64,000 nucleotides of DNA from NCBI RefSeq assembly GCF_947331465.1, contig NZ_CAMZOK010000002.1:620001-684000 (forward strand), given 5' to 3'. The notes under the pieces are model-generated. The model was not told where the DNA came from, did not search any database, and saw only the letters and a list, made by a program, of their open reading frames with translations. Origin of the DNA: Shimia sp. Alg240-R146. Lineage in GTDB: Bacteria; Pseudomonadota; Alphaproteobacteria; Rhodobacterales; Rhodobacteraceae. Shown here piece by piece: positions 46,460 to 56,649 of this stretch (position 1 is the stretch's first letter; each line of letters opens with the position of its first letter). A program made the position numbers and the translations under genes.

Positions 46460-47493
46460 GCGCTTTTGTAGCGGCGGTAATAGCGCGCGCCAAGCGAGGT
46501 CAGGATTTCGTAGCCGATGGTGCCGGCAGCCTCGGCCACGGTGTCCACCGATTGATGCAGGCCCAGCAATTCGAGTGTTTTCGGCTCTTCGGGGGCGTCG
46601 GTGACGTCCACGGTGATCAGGTCCATTGACACGCGACCAATCACCGGACAGCGGATTTCGTTTGCAAACACGTCGACGTTTGCGCCCATGGCGCGGATCA
46701 GCCCGTCAGCATAGCCCGCCGAGATCGTGGCGACGCGGCTGTCGCGTTCGGCAATCCAAGTGTTGGAATATCCGACGGTTTCATCTTTGGCGACATCGCG
46801 GATTTGAATCACCGGAATCGACAGGGAAGTGACGGGGGTGGCTTCGACAAACGGCATGCCGCCGTAAAGCCCCACGCCGGGGCGGGTGAGGTCAAAGTGA
46901 TAGTCGCTGCCCATCAGGATGCCGCCGGTGGCCGCGAGGCTGCGGGGCACGTTGATGCCGTCGGTCAGCCGTCTGAACGTCGCCAGCTGTTGCGGGTTCA
47001 TCGGATGCTCGGGCTCATCTGCGCAGGCGAGATGCGACATGACCAATTTGGGCGATCTTGACAGAACGGTTTCAGCCACAGCCGCCCATTCGGCCTCTTC
47101 AAGGCCAAGTCGGTTCATGCCGGTATCAAGCTGAATGCCGAAAGGATGTTCGGGCAGGGCCTCAAAATGGCGCACGATCTGATCAATCGAGTTCAGCATC
47201 GGCGTGAGCATCATGTCAGACATCATATCGGTGTCGCCCGACATGTGCCCGCCAAAGACGTTGATGATCGGCGACGGGCCGACGGCTTCACGCAGGGCCG
47301 CGCCTTCTTCGGCAACGGCGACAAAGAACGTGTCCACGCCAGCGCGCATCAAGGCGCGGGCGGCGCGGTCAGCACCAAGGCCGTAGCCATCCGCTTTGAC
47401 AACGGCAGCGGTGGGGACTTCTGTCCGGGCATCAAGAGCGCGCCAATTCGTGATCAGCGCATCAAGGTCAATCGTTAAAGTTGCAGTAGCCAT
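46456..47493 (-). CDS. alr: alanine racemase
   Basis: 345 residues from the ATG at 47493. PLP lysine K33 in [10 protein letters not shown], the second catalytic Tyr in [12 protein letters not shown], and [13 protein letters not shown] near the C-terminus. Makes D-alanine for peptidoglycan. An in-frame TTG at 47514 is less likely. Adjacent to dnaB, a conserved order in Rhodobacteraceae; its stop overlaps mlaE. Confidence 0.95.
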   Translation of the reverse strand: MATATLTIDLDALITNWRALDARTEVPTAAVVKADGYGLGADRAARALMRAGVDTFFVAVAEEGAALREAVGPSPIINVFGGHMSGDTDMMSDMMLTPMLNSIDQIVRHFEALPEHPFGIQLDTGMNRLGLEEAEWAAVAETVLSRSPKLVMSHLACADEPEHPMNPQQLATFRRLTDGINVPRSLAATGGILMGSDYHFDLTRPGVGLYGGMPFVEATPVTSLSIPVIQIRDVAKDETVGYSNTWIAERDSRVATISAGYADGLIRAMGANVDVFANEIRCPVIGRVSMDLITVDVTDAPEEPKTLELLGLHQSVDTVAEAAGTIGYEILTSLGARYYRRYKSA

Positions 47494-47568
47494 AGCAGGG
47501 TTTTTGTCGCTCAAAGCAAAAGGGTCAAGGGAAATCGGTTTGGGCGGGGCGCGTGAGGGTTTGCGCCC

Positions 47569-49062
47569 CTAGAAGTCGCCGTCGTTTCCGTCTTGTTGCC
47601 AAGGCTGCACAAGGTTGCCAAAGCGGGTGAAACGACCCTCAAAGCTGAGATCGACGGTGCCGATGGGGCCGTGACGCTGTTTGCCGAGGATGACTTCGGC
47701 GCGACCATGCAGACGCTCCATGCGTTCTTGCCAGCCAGCCATTTCGTCGAGCTTTTCGTCCGAAGGTTTTTCGCGCTCCACGTAGTATTCTTCGCGGAAC
47801 ACAAACATCACCACGTCGGCATCCTGTTCAATCGAGCCTGATTCCCGCAAGTCGGAGAGCTGCGGGCGTTTGTCGTCACGGCTTTCCACGGTCCGGCTCA
47901 GCTGGGACAGGCCGATCACAGGGATGTTGAGCTCTTTGGCGATGGCTTTCATACCCATTGAGATTTCGCCAATCTCCTGAACACGGTTTTCGGCGGTGCC
48001 GCGACAGAGCTGCAGATAGTCGATGATCAGCAGGTCAAGTCCGTGGGTGCGTTTCAGACGACGGGCGCGGGCGGCGAGCTGCGCAATTGGCAGCGCGGGT
48101 GTGTCGTCGATATAGAGCGGGCAGGCTTCGAGCGATTTGGCGGCTTCGACGAAGCGGCGGAACTCGGTCTCGGTCATGTCGCCTTTGCGGATCTGCTCGG
48201 ACGGGATTTCTGCCGCCTCTGACAGGATCCGCGCGGCGAGCTGTTCGGCGCTCATTTCCAGAGAATAAAACCCGACCACGCCGCCTTCGACGGTGCCTTC
48301 GGTGCCGTCAGGCTTGATGCCTTTTTTGTAGGCTTTGGCCACGTTGAACGCGATGTTGGTGGCCAGCGAGGTTTTCCCCATCGAGGGACGACCAGCGAGG
48401 ATGAGCAAATCCGACGGGTGCAGGCCACCGAGTTTTTTGTCCAGATCAATCAGGCCGGTGGAGATGCCGGCGAGGCCGCCGTCTCGCTGATAGGCAGCGT
48501 TGGCGGTGTTAACAGCTTCGGTTACCGCTTTGAGAAAGCTCACAAATCCGCGTTCCGTCTGGCCTTGCTCGGACAGTTTGTAAAGCGCCTGTTCGGCCTC
48601 AACAATCTGTTCTTTGGGTTCCAGTTTCACGTCGGCCTTGCGCGCCTTAGTCGAGATATTGTCACCCAGACCAATGAGTTCGCGGCGGATCGCCATGTCA
48701 TAGATCATCTGCGCATAGTCACGTGCGGCAAAGGCCGAGATCGCGGCACCAGCAAGGCGCGCGAGATAGGCGGGACCGCCCAGTTCCTTGAGACCCTCGT
48801 CGTCTTCTAAAAACGCCTTGAGCGTTACCGGCGAGGCAAGGTTGTTCTTGGCAATGCGGGCGGCGGCAACTTCGTAGATGCGGGCGTGCACCGGATCGTA
48901 GAAATGCTCAGCGGTGATCACCGAGGCCACACGGTCAAAAATATCGTTGTTGGTCAGAATCGCGCCCAGAAGCTGTTGTTCGGCCTCAATGGAATGGGGC
49001 ATCGGGTCCGCTTCGGCTGCCTCGGGGGCAGGGGCGGCGTTCAGTGGGGCGATTTCGTTCAT
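47569..49062 (-). CDS. dnaB: replicative DNA helicase DnaB
   Basis: 497 residues. N-terminal helical domain starting at PHSIEAEQQLLGAIL, linker, and RecA-like helicase core with Walker A GRPSMGKTSLA (about 218-228), Walker B LLIIDYLQL and the arginine-finger-region GLSQLSRTVESR. Normal length, no intein. Hexameric fork helicase. A GC-rich hairpin (47546-47569) touches its stop codon but lacks a T-run. Confidence 0.97.
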   Translation of the reverse strand: MNEIAPLNAAPAPEAAEADPMPHSIEAEQQLLGAILTNNDIFDRVASVITAEHFYDPVHARIYEVAAARIAKNNLASPVTLKAFLEDDEGLKELGGPAYLARLAGAAISAFAARDYAQMIYDMAIRRELIGLGDNISTKARKADVKLEPKEQIVEAEQALYKLSEQGQTERGFVSFLKAVTEAVNTANAAYQRDGGLAGISTGLIDLDKKLGGLHPSDLLILAGRPSMGKTSLATNIAFNVAKAYKKGIKPDGTEGTVEGGVVGFYSLEMSAEQLAARILSEAAEIPSEQIRKGDMTETEFRRFVEAAKSLEACPLYIDDTPALPIAQLAARARRLKRTHGLDLLIIDYLQLCRGTAENRVQEIGEISMGMKAIAKELNIPVIGLSQLSRTVESRDDKRPQLSDLRESGSIEQDADVVMFVFREEYYVEREKPSDEKLDEMAGWQERMERLHGRAEVILGKQRHGPIGTVDLSFEGRFTRFGNLVQPWQQDGNDGDF

Positions 49063-49252
49063 GTTTGTCCCTGAGCCGGGCGTTTGGGCGCCCGTGTTTT
49101 GAATCGGTTTTTGGCCTGCAAAGTGATGCAGAGCGTTCTACGCTACCGTCTGCGGCGAGGGCAAATTGTATGTTTGTGTGGAACGCCTGTGGATAAGTTT
49201 GCCCGCCGCTATTTTGTCAGAGCGGGCTGGGAAACGTCAACATCTTGTGTTG

Positions 49253-49274
49253 GAGGCGCCAAAAATGGCGCCTC
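49253..49274 (-). terminator. hairpin downstream of pyrE
   Basis: GAGGCGCC, 6-base loop, GGCGCCTC: perfect 8-bp stem 28 bases after the pyrE stop on the - strand. No T-run follows, so termination is uncertain. Confidence 0.4.
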
Positions 49275-49301
49275 AAATGATCAAGTTTTTGCCGAAAGCC
49301 T

Positions 49302-49982
49302 TTACGACCCTTTGCGGGCATCCTGCCATGCGCGCGGGTCGTTCAGGAAGGTTTCAACCTCGGCGAGCGTGTCCGCAGAGAAGACGCGTTGGCGTTTGGC
49401 CTCGGCCAGAACATCCCACCATGTGCAGAGGTAATGCAGCGCGACGCCATGGTCGCCGAGGGTTTTCTCGGTCTCGGGGAAAATGTCGTAGTAGAAAATT
49501 ACAGCGGTGTCGCCGCAGGTCGCGCCGGTCTCGCGGATGGCATCCACAAACGACAATTTAGAGCCGCCATCGGTGGTCAGATCTTCGACCAGCAACACGC
49601 GTTCACCTTCGCTCATGGCGCCTTCGATGCGGGCGTTTTTGCCATAGCCTTTGGGTTTCTTGCGCACATACGTCATGGGCAGAGCCATGCGCTCAGCGAC
49701 CAGTGCCGCAAAAGGAATGCCCGCAGTTTCGCCACCTGCAATGTTGTCAAAGGCTTCAAAACCCGCGTCCCGCATCACCGTCACAGTCATGAAATCCATC
49801 AACGTCGCGCGGATGCGCGGGAAGGAGATCAGCTTGCGGCAGTCGATGTAGCTGGGTGAGGGCAGGCCGGACGCCAGCGTAAACGGCTCATCGGTGTTGA
49901 AGTTCACAGCGCCAATTTCCAGCAACATGCGGGCGGTCAGGCGGGCGATTTCTTCTTTGGGCGGGAAAGCGGTCGGGATCAT
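49302..49982 (-). CDS. pyrE: orotate phosphoribosyltransferase
   Basis: 226 residues from the ATG at 49982. PRPP-binding motif [14 protein letters not shown] (about 124-137), [13 protein letters not shown] region ([14 protein letters not shown]), and conserved [13 protein letters not shown] near the N-terminus. Converts orotate plus PRPP to OMP. 32 bases downstream of pyrC. Confidence 0.95.
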   Translation of the reverse strand: MIPTAFPPKEEIARLTARMLLEIGAVNFNTDEPFTLASGLPSPSYIDCRKLISFPRIRATLMDFMTVTVMRDAGFEAFDNIAGGETAGIPFAALVAERMALPMTYVRKKPKGYGKNARIEGAMSEGERVLLVEDLTTDGGSKLSFVDAIRETGATCGDTAVIFYYDIFPETEKTLGDHGVALHYLCTWWDVLAEAKRQRVFSADTLAEVETFLNDPRAWQDARKGS

Positions 49983-50014
49983 GTTGGGCTCCTGCAGGCA
50001 GATAGGGGGCAGCG

Positions 50015-51058
50015 TTAGCGGGCGACGGACCAATGGATGGGGTAGCCGGGATCAAAGACGGTCACGGGGCCATTCTCGGTGTCGATTTTTTCAGGGAATT
50101 GCGTAGCTGCCTCGGATTTTTGCAGCGTTAGTTTGGCGGCATTCACTGGCAGGCGATAAAACGCTGGGCCATTGAGCGAGGCGAAGCCTTCGAGTTTGTC
50201 CAGCGCGCCGTCTTCTTCAAACACATGCGCCAGTAGCGGCATGGTGTTGGTGGCGGTGAAACAGCCGGCACAGCCACAGGGGGCAAGCTTGTCGCCGTCA
50301 AGGTGCGGGGCTGAGTCCGTGCCAAGGAAGAAGCGCGCGTCACCGGAAGTGGCTGCGGCACGCAGGGCAACGCGGTGCTCTTCACGTTTGGCGACAGGCA
50401 AGCAGTAATAGTGCGGCTTGATCCCGCCCACGAGGATGTGGTTGCGGTTGATGATCAGGTGATGCGTGGTGATTGTGGCGCCAAGGTTGGCGTCTTGGCT
50501 GCGCACATAGTCAGCCGCATTGGCTGTGGTGATGTGTTCCATCACAACGCGCAAGCCAGGAGTGGCGCGGCGGATCGGGTCGAGCACACGGTCGATGAAG
50601 ACGGCTTCGCGATCAAAGATGTCGATGTCGTGGTCGGTGACTTCGCCATGCGTGCAAAGCGGCAGGCCGATTTCGGCCATGCGTTCCAACACGGCACGCA
50701 CGTTTTCAAAGTTCGACACACCGGAGGCCGAATTTGTTGTCGCGCCTGCGGGATAAAGCTTGACCGCTTTGACCAAACCAGAGGCATGCGCCGCGGCGAC
50801 ATCGTCAGGATCGGTATCTTCGGTCAGATAAAGCGTCATCAAAGGCGCGAAATCTGCGCCCTCGGGCAGGGCCGCAAGGATGCGCTCACGATAGGCGGCG
50901 GCCTGTGCGCCGGTGACGACGGGCGGCACCAGATTGGGCATGATGATCGCGCGACCAAAATCACGCGCGGTTTCGGGCAGAACAGCGGCCAGCATTGCGC
51001 CATCGCGCAGATGCAGGTGCCAATCGTCGGGGCGGGCAATCGTCAAGCTTTGGGTCAT
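50015..51058 (-). CDS. pyrC: dihydroorotase (class II)
   Basis: 347-residue zinc amidohydrolase of pyrimidine synthesis. Metal motif DWHLHLRDG (about residues 12-20) with HxH, carboxylated Lys in [11 protein letters not shown], further His in [11 protein letters not shown] and [11 protein letters not shown], and the Asp in FLGTDSAPH. Normal length for the bacterial class II enzyme. Operon with pyrE. Confidence 0.96.
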   Translation of the reverse strand: MTQSLTIARPDDWHLHLRDGAMLAAVLPETARDFGRAIIMPNLVPPVVTGAQAAAYRERILAALPEGADFAPLMTLYLTEDTDPDDVAAAHASGLVKAVKLYPAGATTNSASGVSNFENVRAVLERMAEIGLPLCTHGEVTDHDIDIFDREAVFIDRVLDPIRRATPGLRVVMEHITTANAADYVRSQDANLGATITTHHLIINRNHILVGGIKPHYYCLPVAKREEHRVALRAAATSGDARFFLGTDSAPHLDGDKLAPCGCAGCFTATNTMPLLAHVFEEDGALDKLEGFASLNGPAFYRLPVNAAKLTLQKSEAATQFPEKIDTENGPVTVFDPGYPIHWSVAR

Positions 51059-51128
51059 GAGGGCCGCTTACACAAAAGCGGCCGCGCAATCCAGCCCTGA
51101 GACCGGCAAACCCGTCAATCTGTCAAGA

Positions 51129-52073
51129 TTAGCTGGCGAGACGGCCTTCGTCTGCGGCCTGCACCAAGAGATCCAATTTGCGCATGAAGCGTTGTTCATG
51201 CAGGCGTCGGGCCACGTTGGCGCAAAGCAAGGCTTTGATAAACGGGCGTTTTTGCGTCTCTATGTCGGCCAGAAGGCGGTTGAGATAGCGCAGATGTGTG
51301 CGCCGCGCGCGGTAGAGTTTGTAAAATGCCTGTCGGCTCATCTTGCCGGCGCCGGCTTTGGCGATGATGCGGAACAGAATCTGCATCTCAAGCAGTTGCG
51401 GCTCAATCGTGCTGCCCATGCGGGGGGTTGGCAGCAATTCCACATTGCGGCGGCGATAAAGCGCGGCGTGCATAGCGTCCAAGGGTTCCAGCGGGTCATA
51501 GATGACATAGGCTTTGTCAGCGCCGCCCAACATGTCCGGCGCAAAGCCGTAACGACCCGCGAAAGACTGTCGGCGCGCCGCGGGAAACCGGTGATCCCAG
51601 CCAGCCATATCAGGGGCCAAAGTCGCTTGTGGTTTCACTGCAATAACGGTTGCGCCGGGAGCTGCCAGAGAAAAGGTCGCAGCGGCGTAGCCGCAGGTAC
51701 CGGCGCCGTAAAAAATGACCTGATCAAAATCATCAAAGAAACCGTCATCCGAAAGCCGGTCAAAATAGGCGATGACTTCGGGGTCGCGAAACCACGTGTT
51801 GCCATCACATAGCAAACACAGGTGGGACCACCCCAATTCGCGCACCAACTCCCAACCAAGCGGCTGGCCGGTGTCGCCGCGTTTTTGAATGCCCTGAATG
51901 GTTTCAAAGGTCACCAGCAGTACCGGTTTGTCTTCGATCAGGGTGGCGCAGTGGCGCGCGCCGAGCGGCTGAAAGTCACCATGTTCTTCGGCGATGTCTT
52001 CCAGTTTGGCCAGCCAGTCGGCCTTTTTCAAACCCAGCATTGGCACGTCAAAGCCATTCGGGGAATCCTGCAT
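51129..52073 (-). CDS. uncharacterised protein, Rhodobacteraceae type
   Basis: 314 residues, no signal peptide or membrane segment. VIFYGAGTCGYAAATFS (about 141-157) resembles a G-x-S/C-x-G turn of alpha/beta folds, with LAAPGATVIAVKPQATL following. The C-terminal third is Arg-rich and helical (YRARRTHLRYLNR). Database relatives of this type are often labelled phosphoadenosine phosphosulfate reductase, but I see no PAPS-reductase signature and do not adopt the name. Divergent from the cox-type genes, with a 188-base intergenic region between. Confidence 0.7.
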   Translation of the reverse strand: MQDSPNGFDVPMLGLKKADWLAKLEDIAEEHGDFQPLGARHCATLIEDKPVLLVTFETIQGIQKRGDTGQPLGWELVRELGWSHLCLLCDGNTWFRDPEVIAYFDRLSDDGFFDDFDQVIFYGAGTCGYAAATFSLAAPGATVIAVKPQATLAPDMAGWDHRFPAARRQSFAGRYGFAPDMLGGADKAYVIYDPLEPLDAMHAALYRRRNVELLPTPRMGSTIEPQLLEMQILFRIIAKAGAGKMSRQAFYKLYRARRTHLRYLNRLLADIETQKRPFIKALLCANVARRLHEQRFMRKLDLLVQAADEGRLAS

Positions 52074-52261
52074 GATCTCAATCCTTGCACCTTACGTCGC
52101 GGGGAGGGCCGCGCGTGGTCACTTGTTATATGCCGCACGCTAGACCCCATTTGCGGCAAAAATTTGGTGAGAGCGGCACAATCTACAACTTTTGTCGCGG
52201 GGGCTGCGTATTGACCTTTGAAGGTGTGCATGCGCAGCCTGAGCGCAACCGGGAGGCACTT

Positions 52262-53170
52262 ATGACGCAGGTAGAGAGCATTGAACAAGTCCAGGAGATG
52301 CTGGGCGCACAAGGCTATGTGTGTGGCCGGCCTTTGGCGACTGTGGTGTTTCTGTCGCTGCGTCTGGGGCGCCCGATTTTCCTTGAGGGAGAAGCCGGGG
52401 TTGGCAAAACCGAAATTGCCAAGGCGATTGCCGCTGCGATGGGGCGCGATCTGATCCGATTGCAGTGTTACGAAGGGTTGGACGCGGCGAGCGCGGTCTA
52501 TGAATGGAACTTTGCCGCCCAAATGGTGGCCATCCGCACAGCTGAGGCCAGCGGCGGCGCGGATCGCTCGATGTTGCAAGAAGAGCTGTTCGGGCCGGAT
52601 TATCTGGTGGAGCGGCCACTGCTCAAAGCGATGCGGCCGCATGAGGGTGGCGCGCCGGTGCTGCTGATTGACGAGTTGGACCGCACAGATGAGCCGTTTG
52701 AAGCGTTTTTGCTTGAAGCCCTGAGTGATTTTCAGGTGACGATCCCCGAGATCGGCACGATCAAGGCGCCGGAGCCGCCGATTGTGATTGTGACGTCCAA
52801 CCGCACACGCGAAGTGCACGACGCTCTGAAACGCCGCTGCCTCTATCACTGGGTGGACTACCCCAACTTCGAGCGCGAGATGGAGATCCTCAAATCCCGC
52901 GCGCCGGAAGCCGCAGAAGCCCTCAGCCGCGAAGTTGTCAGTTTTGTGCAAGCCTTGCGCACCGAAGATCTGTTCAAAAAGCCCGGCGTTGCGGAAACCA
53001 TCGACTGGGCCAAATGCCTTCTGGCATTGGATGTCCTGACACTTAGCCCCGAGGTGATCGCCGATACGCTGGGGGCTGTGCTGAAATACCAGGATGACAT
53101 TGCCAAACTGCAAGGCAGCGAAGCCAAGCGGCTGCTGGACGAGGCCCGCGCCACGCTTGAACCGGCCTGA
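52262..53170 (+). CDS. coxD: MoxR-type AAA+ ATPase, CoxD-like
   Basis: 302 residues from the ATG at 52262. Walker A GEAGVGKTEIAKA (about 42-54), Walker B VLLIDELDRTD (about 135-145), sensor VIVTSNRTREVHD and arginine finger region. In CO-dehydrogenase clusters this ATPase, with CoxE, rebuilds the Cu-Mo active site. Here it heads the maturation genes. Relationship to CoxD is from order and family; the substrate is not known for form II systems. Confidence 0.88.
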   Translation: MTQVESIEQVQEMLGAQGYVCGRPLATVVFLSLRLGRPIFLEGEAGVGKTEIAKAIAAAMGRDLIRLQCYEGLDAASAVYEWNFAAQMVAIRTAEASGGADRSMLQEELFGPDYLVERPLLKAMRPHEGGAPVLLIDELDRTDEPFEAFLLEALSDFQVTIPEIGTIKAPEPPIVIVTSNRTREVHDALKRRCLYHWVDYPNFEREMEILKSRAPEAAEALSREVVSFVQALRTEDLFKKPGVAETIDWAKCLLALDVLTLSPEVIADTLGAVLKYQDDIAKLQGSEAKRLLDEARATLEPA

Positions 53171-53189
53171 TGCTTCCTCTTGCCAAACA

Positions 53190-53222
53190 TATCCCGGGGG
53201 GTGCGGGGGGCTGGTCCCCCGT
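53190..53222. repeat. G-rich intergenic element of Roseobacter type
   Basis: Between the coxD- and coxE-like genes the sequence runs into GGGGGGTGCGGGGGG, a short spacer and CCCCC, a potential hairpin. It resembles a G-rich intergenic motif that I recall as common in Rhodobacteraceae genomes; this single copy cannot prove repetition. Confidence 0.4.
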
Positions 53223-53230
53223 CGTAACTT

Positions 53231-54490
53231 ATGCCTGAATACCTGCCGCTTGATATTCCAGACGACCCCAAACTGACGCAAAACATCACATGGTTCGCCC
53301 GCGCGCTGCGCAAGGCGGGGCTGCCAATTGGCCCGGGCCGTGTGATCGACGCAATCCGCGCCGTTGAGGCGGCGGGGTTCACGTCAAAGCAGGATTTCTT
53401 TTGGACCTTGCACGCCTGTTTTGTCTCCCGTCCCGAACATCGCACAGTGTTCTCGCAGGTCTTTCGGCTTTATTGGCGCGATCCGCGTTATTTGGAGCAC
53501 ATGATGGCAATGATGTTGCCAGCGGTGCGCGGCGTGCAAGAAGAGCGCGCGGGGCAGGCTGGTGAGAAACGCGCAGCTGAGGCCTTGCTGGACGGCGCCA
53601 ATCGGGACATGCCGCAGGATCAGACCGCGAGCGAAGAAGGCACCGAGATCGAGATCGATGCCTCGCTGACCATCTCCACCGAGGAAAAGCTGCGCACGCT
53701 GGATTTCGAGCAGATGAGCACCGAAGAGATTGCTCAAGCCAAACGCATGTTGTCGCGGATGAAACTGCCCGTGCAGCCGATCAAATCGCGGCGCACCAAA
53801 GCCAACCCGCTGGGGCATCGGCCGGATTGGCGGGCCACCATGCGCAATTCCATGCGACAGGGGGGGGAGTTGCAGATGCTGGCAAAAAAGAGCCCGCGCA
53901 TCCGTTGGCCCAACCTTGTAGTGATTTGCGATATTTCCGGCTCCATGAGCCAATACAGCCGCATGGTTTTGCATTTTCTCCATGCTGTGGCCAACACCAA
54001 AGGCGCGGGGTGGGCCAAAGTGTATGGGTTTACCTTTGGCACGCGGCTCACGAATATTTCGCGCCATCTGGCAACGCGAGACGTGGATACAGCGCTGGCG
54101 GCGGCGGGGGCTGAAGCGCAGGACTGGGAAGGCGGCACGCGCATTGGCGAATGTCTGCATGATTTCAACCGCGACTGGTCGCGGCGTGTCATGGGGCAGG
54201 GGGCCGTGGTGCTGTTGATCTCGGATGGGCTGGATCGGGGCGATCCAGAGGCTTTGGCCAAAGAAATGCAGCGTTTGCAGTTGTCGGCCAAGCGGCTGAT
54301 CTGGCTCAACCCGTTGCTGCGCTGGGAGGGCTTTGCGGCCAAGGCGCAAGGCATCAAGGCGATGTTGCCCCATGTCGACAGCTTTCGAGCGGGGCATTCG
54401 ATTGCCACATTGGAAGAGCTGGCCGAGGCGATATCGCGGCCTGATGATTTGGGCGAAAAAGCGCGGTTGATGGCGTCGATGGATGGCTGA
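53231..54490 (+). CDS. coxE: VWA-domain protein, CoxE-like
   Basis: 419 residues. The N-terminal region has a family-type RALRKAGLPIGPGRV. The MIDAS motif DISGSMS (about 231-237) in VVICDISGSMSQYSR marks a von Willebrand A domain, and GGTRIGECL is the MIDAS-completing loop. Acts with the MoxR ATPase in maturation of CO-dehydrogenase-like enzymes. Starts 60 bases after the coxD-like gene. Confidence 0.9.
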   Translation: MPEYLPLDIPDDPKLTQNITWFARALRKAGLPIGPGRVIDAIRAVEAAGFTSKQDFFWTLHACFVSRPEHRTVFSQVFRLYWRDPRYLEHMMAMMLPAVRGVQEERAGQAGEKRAAEALLDGANRDMPQDQTASEEGTEIEIDASLTISTEEKLRTLDFEQMSTEEIAQAKRMLSRMKLPVQPIKSRRTKANPLGHRPDWRATMRNSMRQGGELQMLAKKSPRIRWPNLVVICDISGSMSQYSRMVLHFLHAVANTKGAGWAKVYGFTFGTRLTNISRHLATRDVDTALAAAGAEAQDWEGGTRIGECLHDFNRDWSRRVMGQGAVVLLISDGLDRGDPEALAKEMQRLQLSAKRLIWLNPLLRWEGFAAKAQGIKAMLPHVDSFRAGHSIATLEELAEAISRPDDLGEKARLMASMDG

Positions 54491-54551
54491 GAGGCGCTTG
54501 AGATTTGCGACGGGGCGGCCCATCTTGGGCTGAGGGAATTGGAGAATGATC

Positions 54552-55520
54552 ATGGCTGACAACCTACAAGGTGCGCCGGAATTGGCGCTGGCGTGGCATC
54601 GTGCCGGACGGGGTGCGGCGCTGGCCACGGTGGTGCAGACATGGGGCAGTGCGCCGCGTCGCGTGGGGGCGCAGATGGTGGTGTCGGGCGATGGTCAGTT
54701 GGAAGGGTCTGTTTCGGGCGGCTGTGTGGAAGGCGCGGTGATGCTGGAGGCGATGGAAAGCCTTGAGACCGGCAAGGGCGTTCTTTTGGAGTTTGGCGTC
54801 AGCGATGGCGACGCGTTTGCAGTTGGACTGGCCTGTGGCGGCACGATCAAGGTGTTGGTGGAGCCAGTGGGCGCCGTCTTGTCTGAGGACGTTTTGGCAG
54901 ATCTGGTGGCAGCGCGGGCCGCGAGGACGGCGGTGGCTTATGTCTGTGATGGGGAGACCGGTGGTGGACGTCTGACCACAGAAGGTTTTGAGGATCGCTT
55001 TCGCATGGACCGTTCGGGCGTGGAAGATGACGGTCGGTTTGTCGCAATCCACAACCCGCCCTTGCGGCTGGTGGTTGTTGGCGCTGTGCACATCGCGCAA
55101 GCCTTGGTGCCGATGGCACGCATAGCGGGGTTTGATCCTATAGTTGTTGATCCACGCAGCGCCTTTGGCTCGGAAGCGCGGTTTCCCGGCGAGGTTATTC
55201 TGGATGACTGGCCTGATGAGGCGATGGAGCAGATTGGTTTGGATGCGCGCACCGCGTTGGTGCTGTTGACCCATGATCCAAAGTTGGATGATCCGGCGCT
55301 GCATATCGCGCTGAAATCACCTGCGTTTTATATTGGGGCTTTGGGCAGCACCCGGACGCACGGCAAGCGCGTGGAGCGGCTTGACGAGGCCGGTTTCGGA
55401 GACCGCGACATTGGCCGCATTCATGGACCCATTGGGCTTGATATTGGTGCGGCTTCGCCTTCTGAGATTGCGGTGTCGATCATGGGCGAGATGTTGCGTG
55501 TGCTGAGGAAAGGCGCATGA
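54552..55520 (+). CDS. XdhC/CoxF-family molybdenum enzyme accessory protein
   Basis: 322 residues from the ATG at 54552 (spacing to GGAG at 54541 favours it over 54546). N-terminal XdhC domain with QTWGSAPRRVGAQMVV, SVSGGCVEGAVM, and a C-terminal Rossmann domain LVVVGAVHIAQAL (about 174-186) with GALGSTRTHGKR. These proteins bind molybdenum cofactor and deliver its sulfurated form to the xanthine oxidase family. Overlaps the next gene by 4 bases. Confidence 0.9.
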   Translation: MADNLQGAPELALAWHRAGRGAALATVVQTWGSAPRRVGAQMVVSGDGQLEGSVSGGCVEGAVMLEAMESLETGKGVLLEFGVSDGDAFAVGLACGGTIKVLVEPVGAVLSEDVLADLVAARAARTAVAYVCDGETGGGRLTTEGFEDRFRMDRSGVEDDGRFVAIHNPPLRLVVVGAVHIAQALVPMARIAGFDPIVVDPRSAFGSEARFPGEVILDDWPDEAMEQIGLDARTALVLLTHDPKLDDPALHIALKSPAFYIGALGSTRTHGKRVERLDEAGFGDRDIGRIHGPIGLDIGAASPSEIAVSIMGEMLRVLRKGA

Positions 55521-56503
55521 AGTTTGGTTCTGTTCCGGTCGCGGCGGCCGAAGGCGCGGTATTGGCGCATTCGCTGGTGGCGGATCGGCGCATTCCCAAA
55601 GGCACTGTTTTAAGCGCAGACCACGTGTCGCGTCTGACGGCGGCTGGATTTGCCGAGGTCACGGTTGCGCGGCTTGAGGCGGGCGATGTGGATGAAGACA
55701 CGGCGGCGGCGCAATTGGCAGCGGCTGTATTGACTGGGGTCACAGGAATTCGCGCGACAGGCGCCGGCGCGGGGCGGGTGAACCTATATGCTGAAGGCTG
55801 TGGGTTGATACGCGTGGACGCCGACGTGATTCACCGCATCAATGCGGTGGAGCCGATGATCACCATTGCCACCGTGCCGGATTACCATCGCGTCGATGAC
55901 GGCGGGATGATCGCGACGATCAAGATTATTTCTTATGCAGTGACTGAGGATGCTTTGGAGGCGGCCTGTTCCGTCGCTGAAGGCGGCGTGTCCTTTGTAC
56001 CGCCAGTGTTTGAGACGGCAACCCTGATCGAAACCACGATAGGTGATACGCCTTCGGACAAGGGCCGCCGTGCTATGGCGGGACGTGTGGAGCGGATGGG
56101 CATGGCATTGAGCGTGCGGGCCGTGGTCGCGCATGAAGTCATCCCATTGGCTGCGGCCATTGCCGAAGCACCAGGTGACATTGTGTTTGTTCTCACAGCA
56201 TCAGCCACGTCGGACCCGATGGATGTGGCCCCACAGGCGTTGCGCGATGCGGGCGGAGACGTCGAGCGATTTGGCATGCCTGTGGACCCGGGAAACCTGT
56301 TGTTTATCGGCAACTTAGGTGAAAAGGCCGTGATTGGTTTGCCGGGGTGTGCGCGCTCGCCTGCGCTGAATGGCGCGGATTGGGTGCTTGAGCGGGTGAT
56401 CTGTGGCTTGGACGTAAGCCACGACGATATCGCGGCCATGGGGGTGGGCGGGTTGCTCAAGGAAATCCCAACGCGGCCAATGCCACGCGAAAAGGGTGTT
56501 TAA
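55517..56503 (+). CDS. molybdopterin-binding protein (MoeA/MogA-like domain)
   Basis: 328 residues. The central part (from about residue 165) carries a molybdopterin-binding MoCF-type fold: GRRAMAGRVERMGM, IVFVLTASATSDPMDVAP, GMPVDPGNLLFIGN and VIGLPGCARSPALNG. It corresponds to the molybdopterin-binding half of the MocA-fused accessory proteins; the nucleotidyltransferase half is absent. Probably cofactor handling for the downstream enzyme. Overlaps xdhC (ATGA). Confidence 0.82.
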   Translation: MKFGSVPVAAAEGAVLAHSLVADRRIPKGTVLSADHVSRLTAAGFAEVTVARLEAGDVDEDTAAAQLAAAVLTGVTGIRATGAGAGRVNLYAEGCGLIRVDADVIHRINAVEPMITIATVPDYHRVDDGGMIATIKIISYAVTEDALEAACSVAEGGVSFVPPVFETATLIETTIGDTPSDKGRRAMAGRVERMGMALSVRAVVAHEVIPLAAAIAEAPGDIVFVLTASATSDPMDVAPQALRDAGGDVERFGMPVDPGNLLFIGNLGEKAVIGLPGCARSPALNGADWVLERVICGLDVSHDDIAAMGVGGLLKEIPTRPMPREKGV

Positions 56504-56649
56504 CAAAGGCTTGTTTTTCGTGCTGCGGGCGCAGCTACGACCAATGTCTACGACCGATACTTTGAAATGTCACAAAAAGCGGGTTCTCAAGTTGCAAGGG
56601 GGCTGCTTTACTCCCGTCCAATGACAATAGCTAAAATCGGGAGGAGCCA

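Noticed and set aside
47546..47569. GC hairpin at the dnaB stop codon
   Set aside because: No T-run on the - strand; could be chance in GC-rich sequence. Mentioned with dnaB only.
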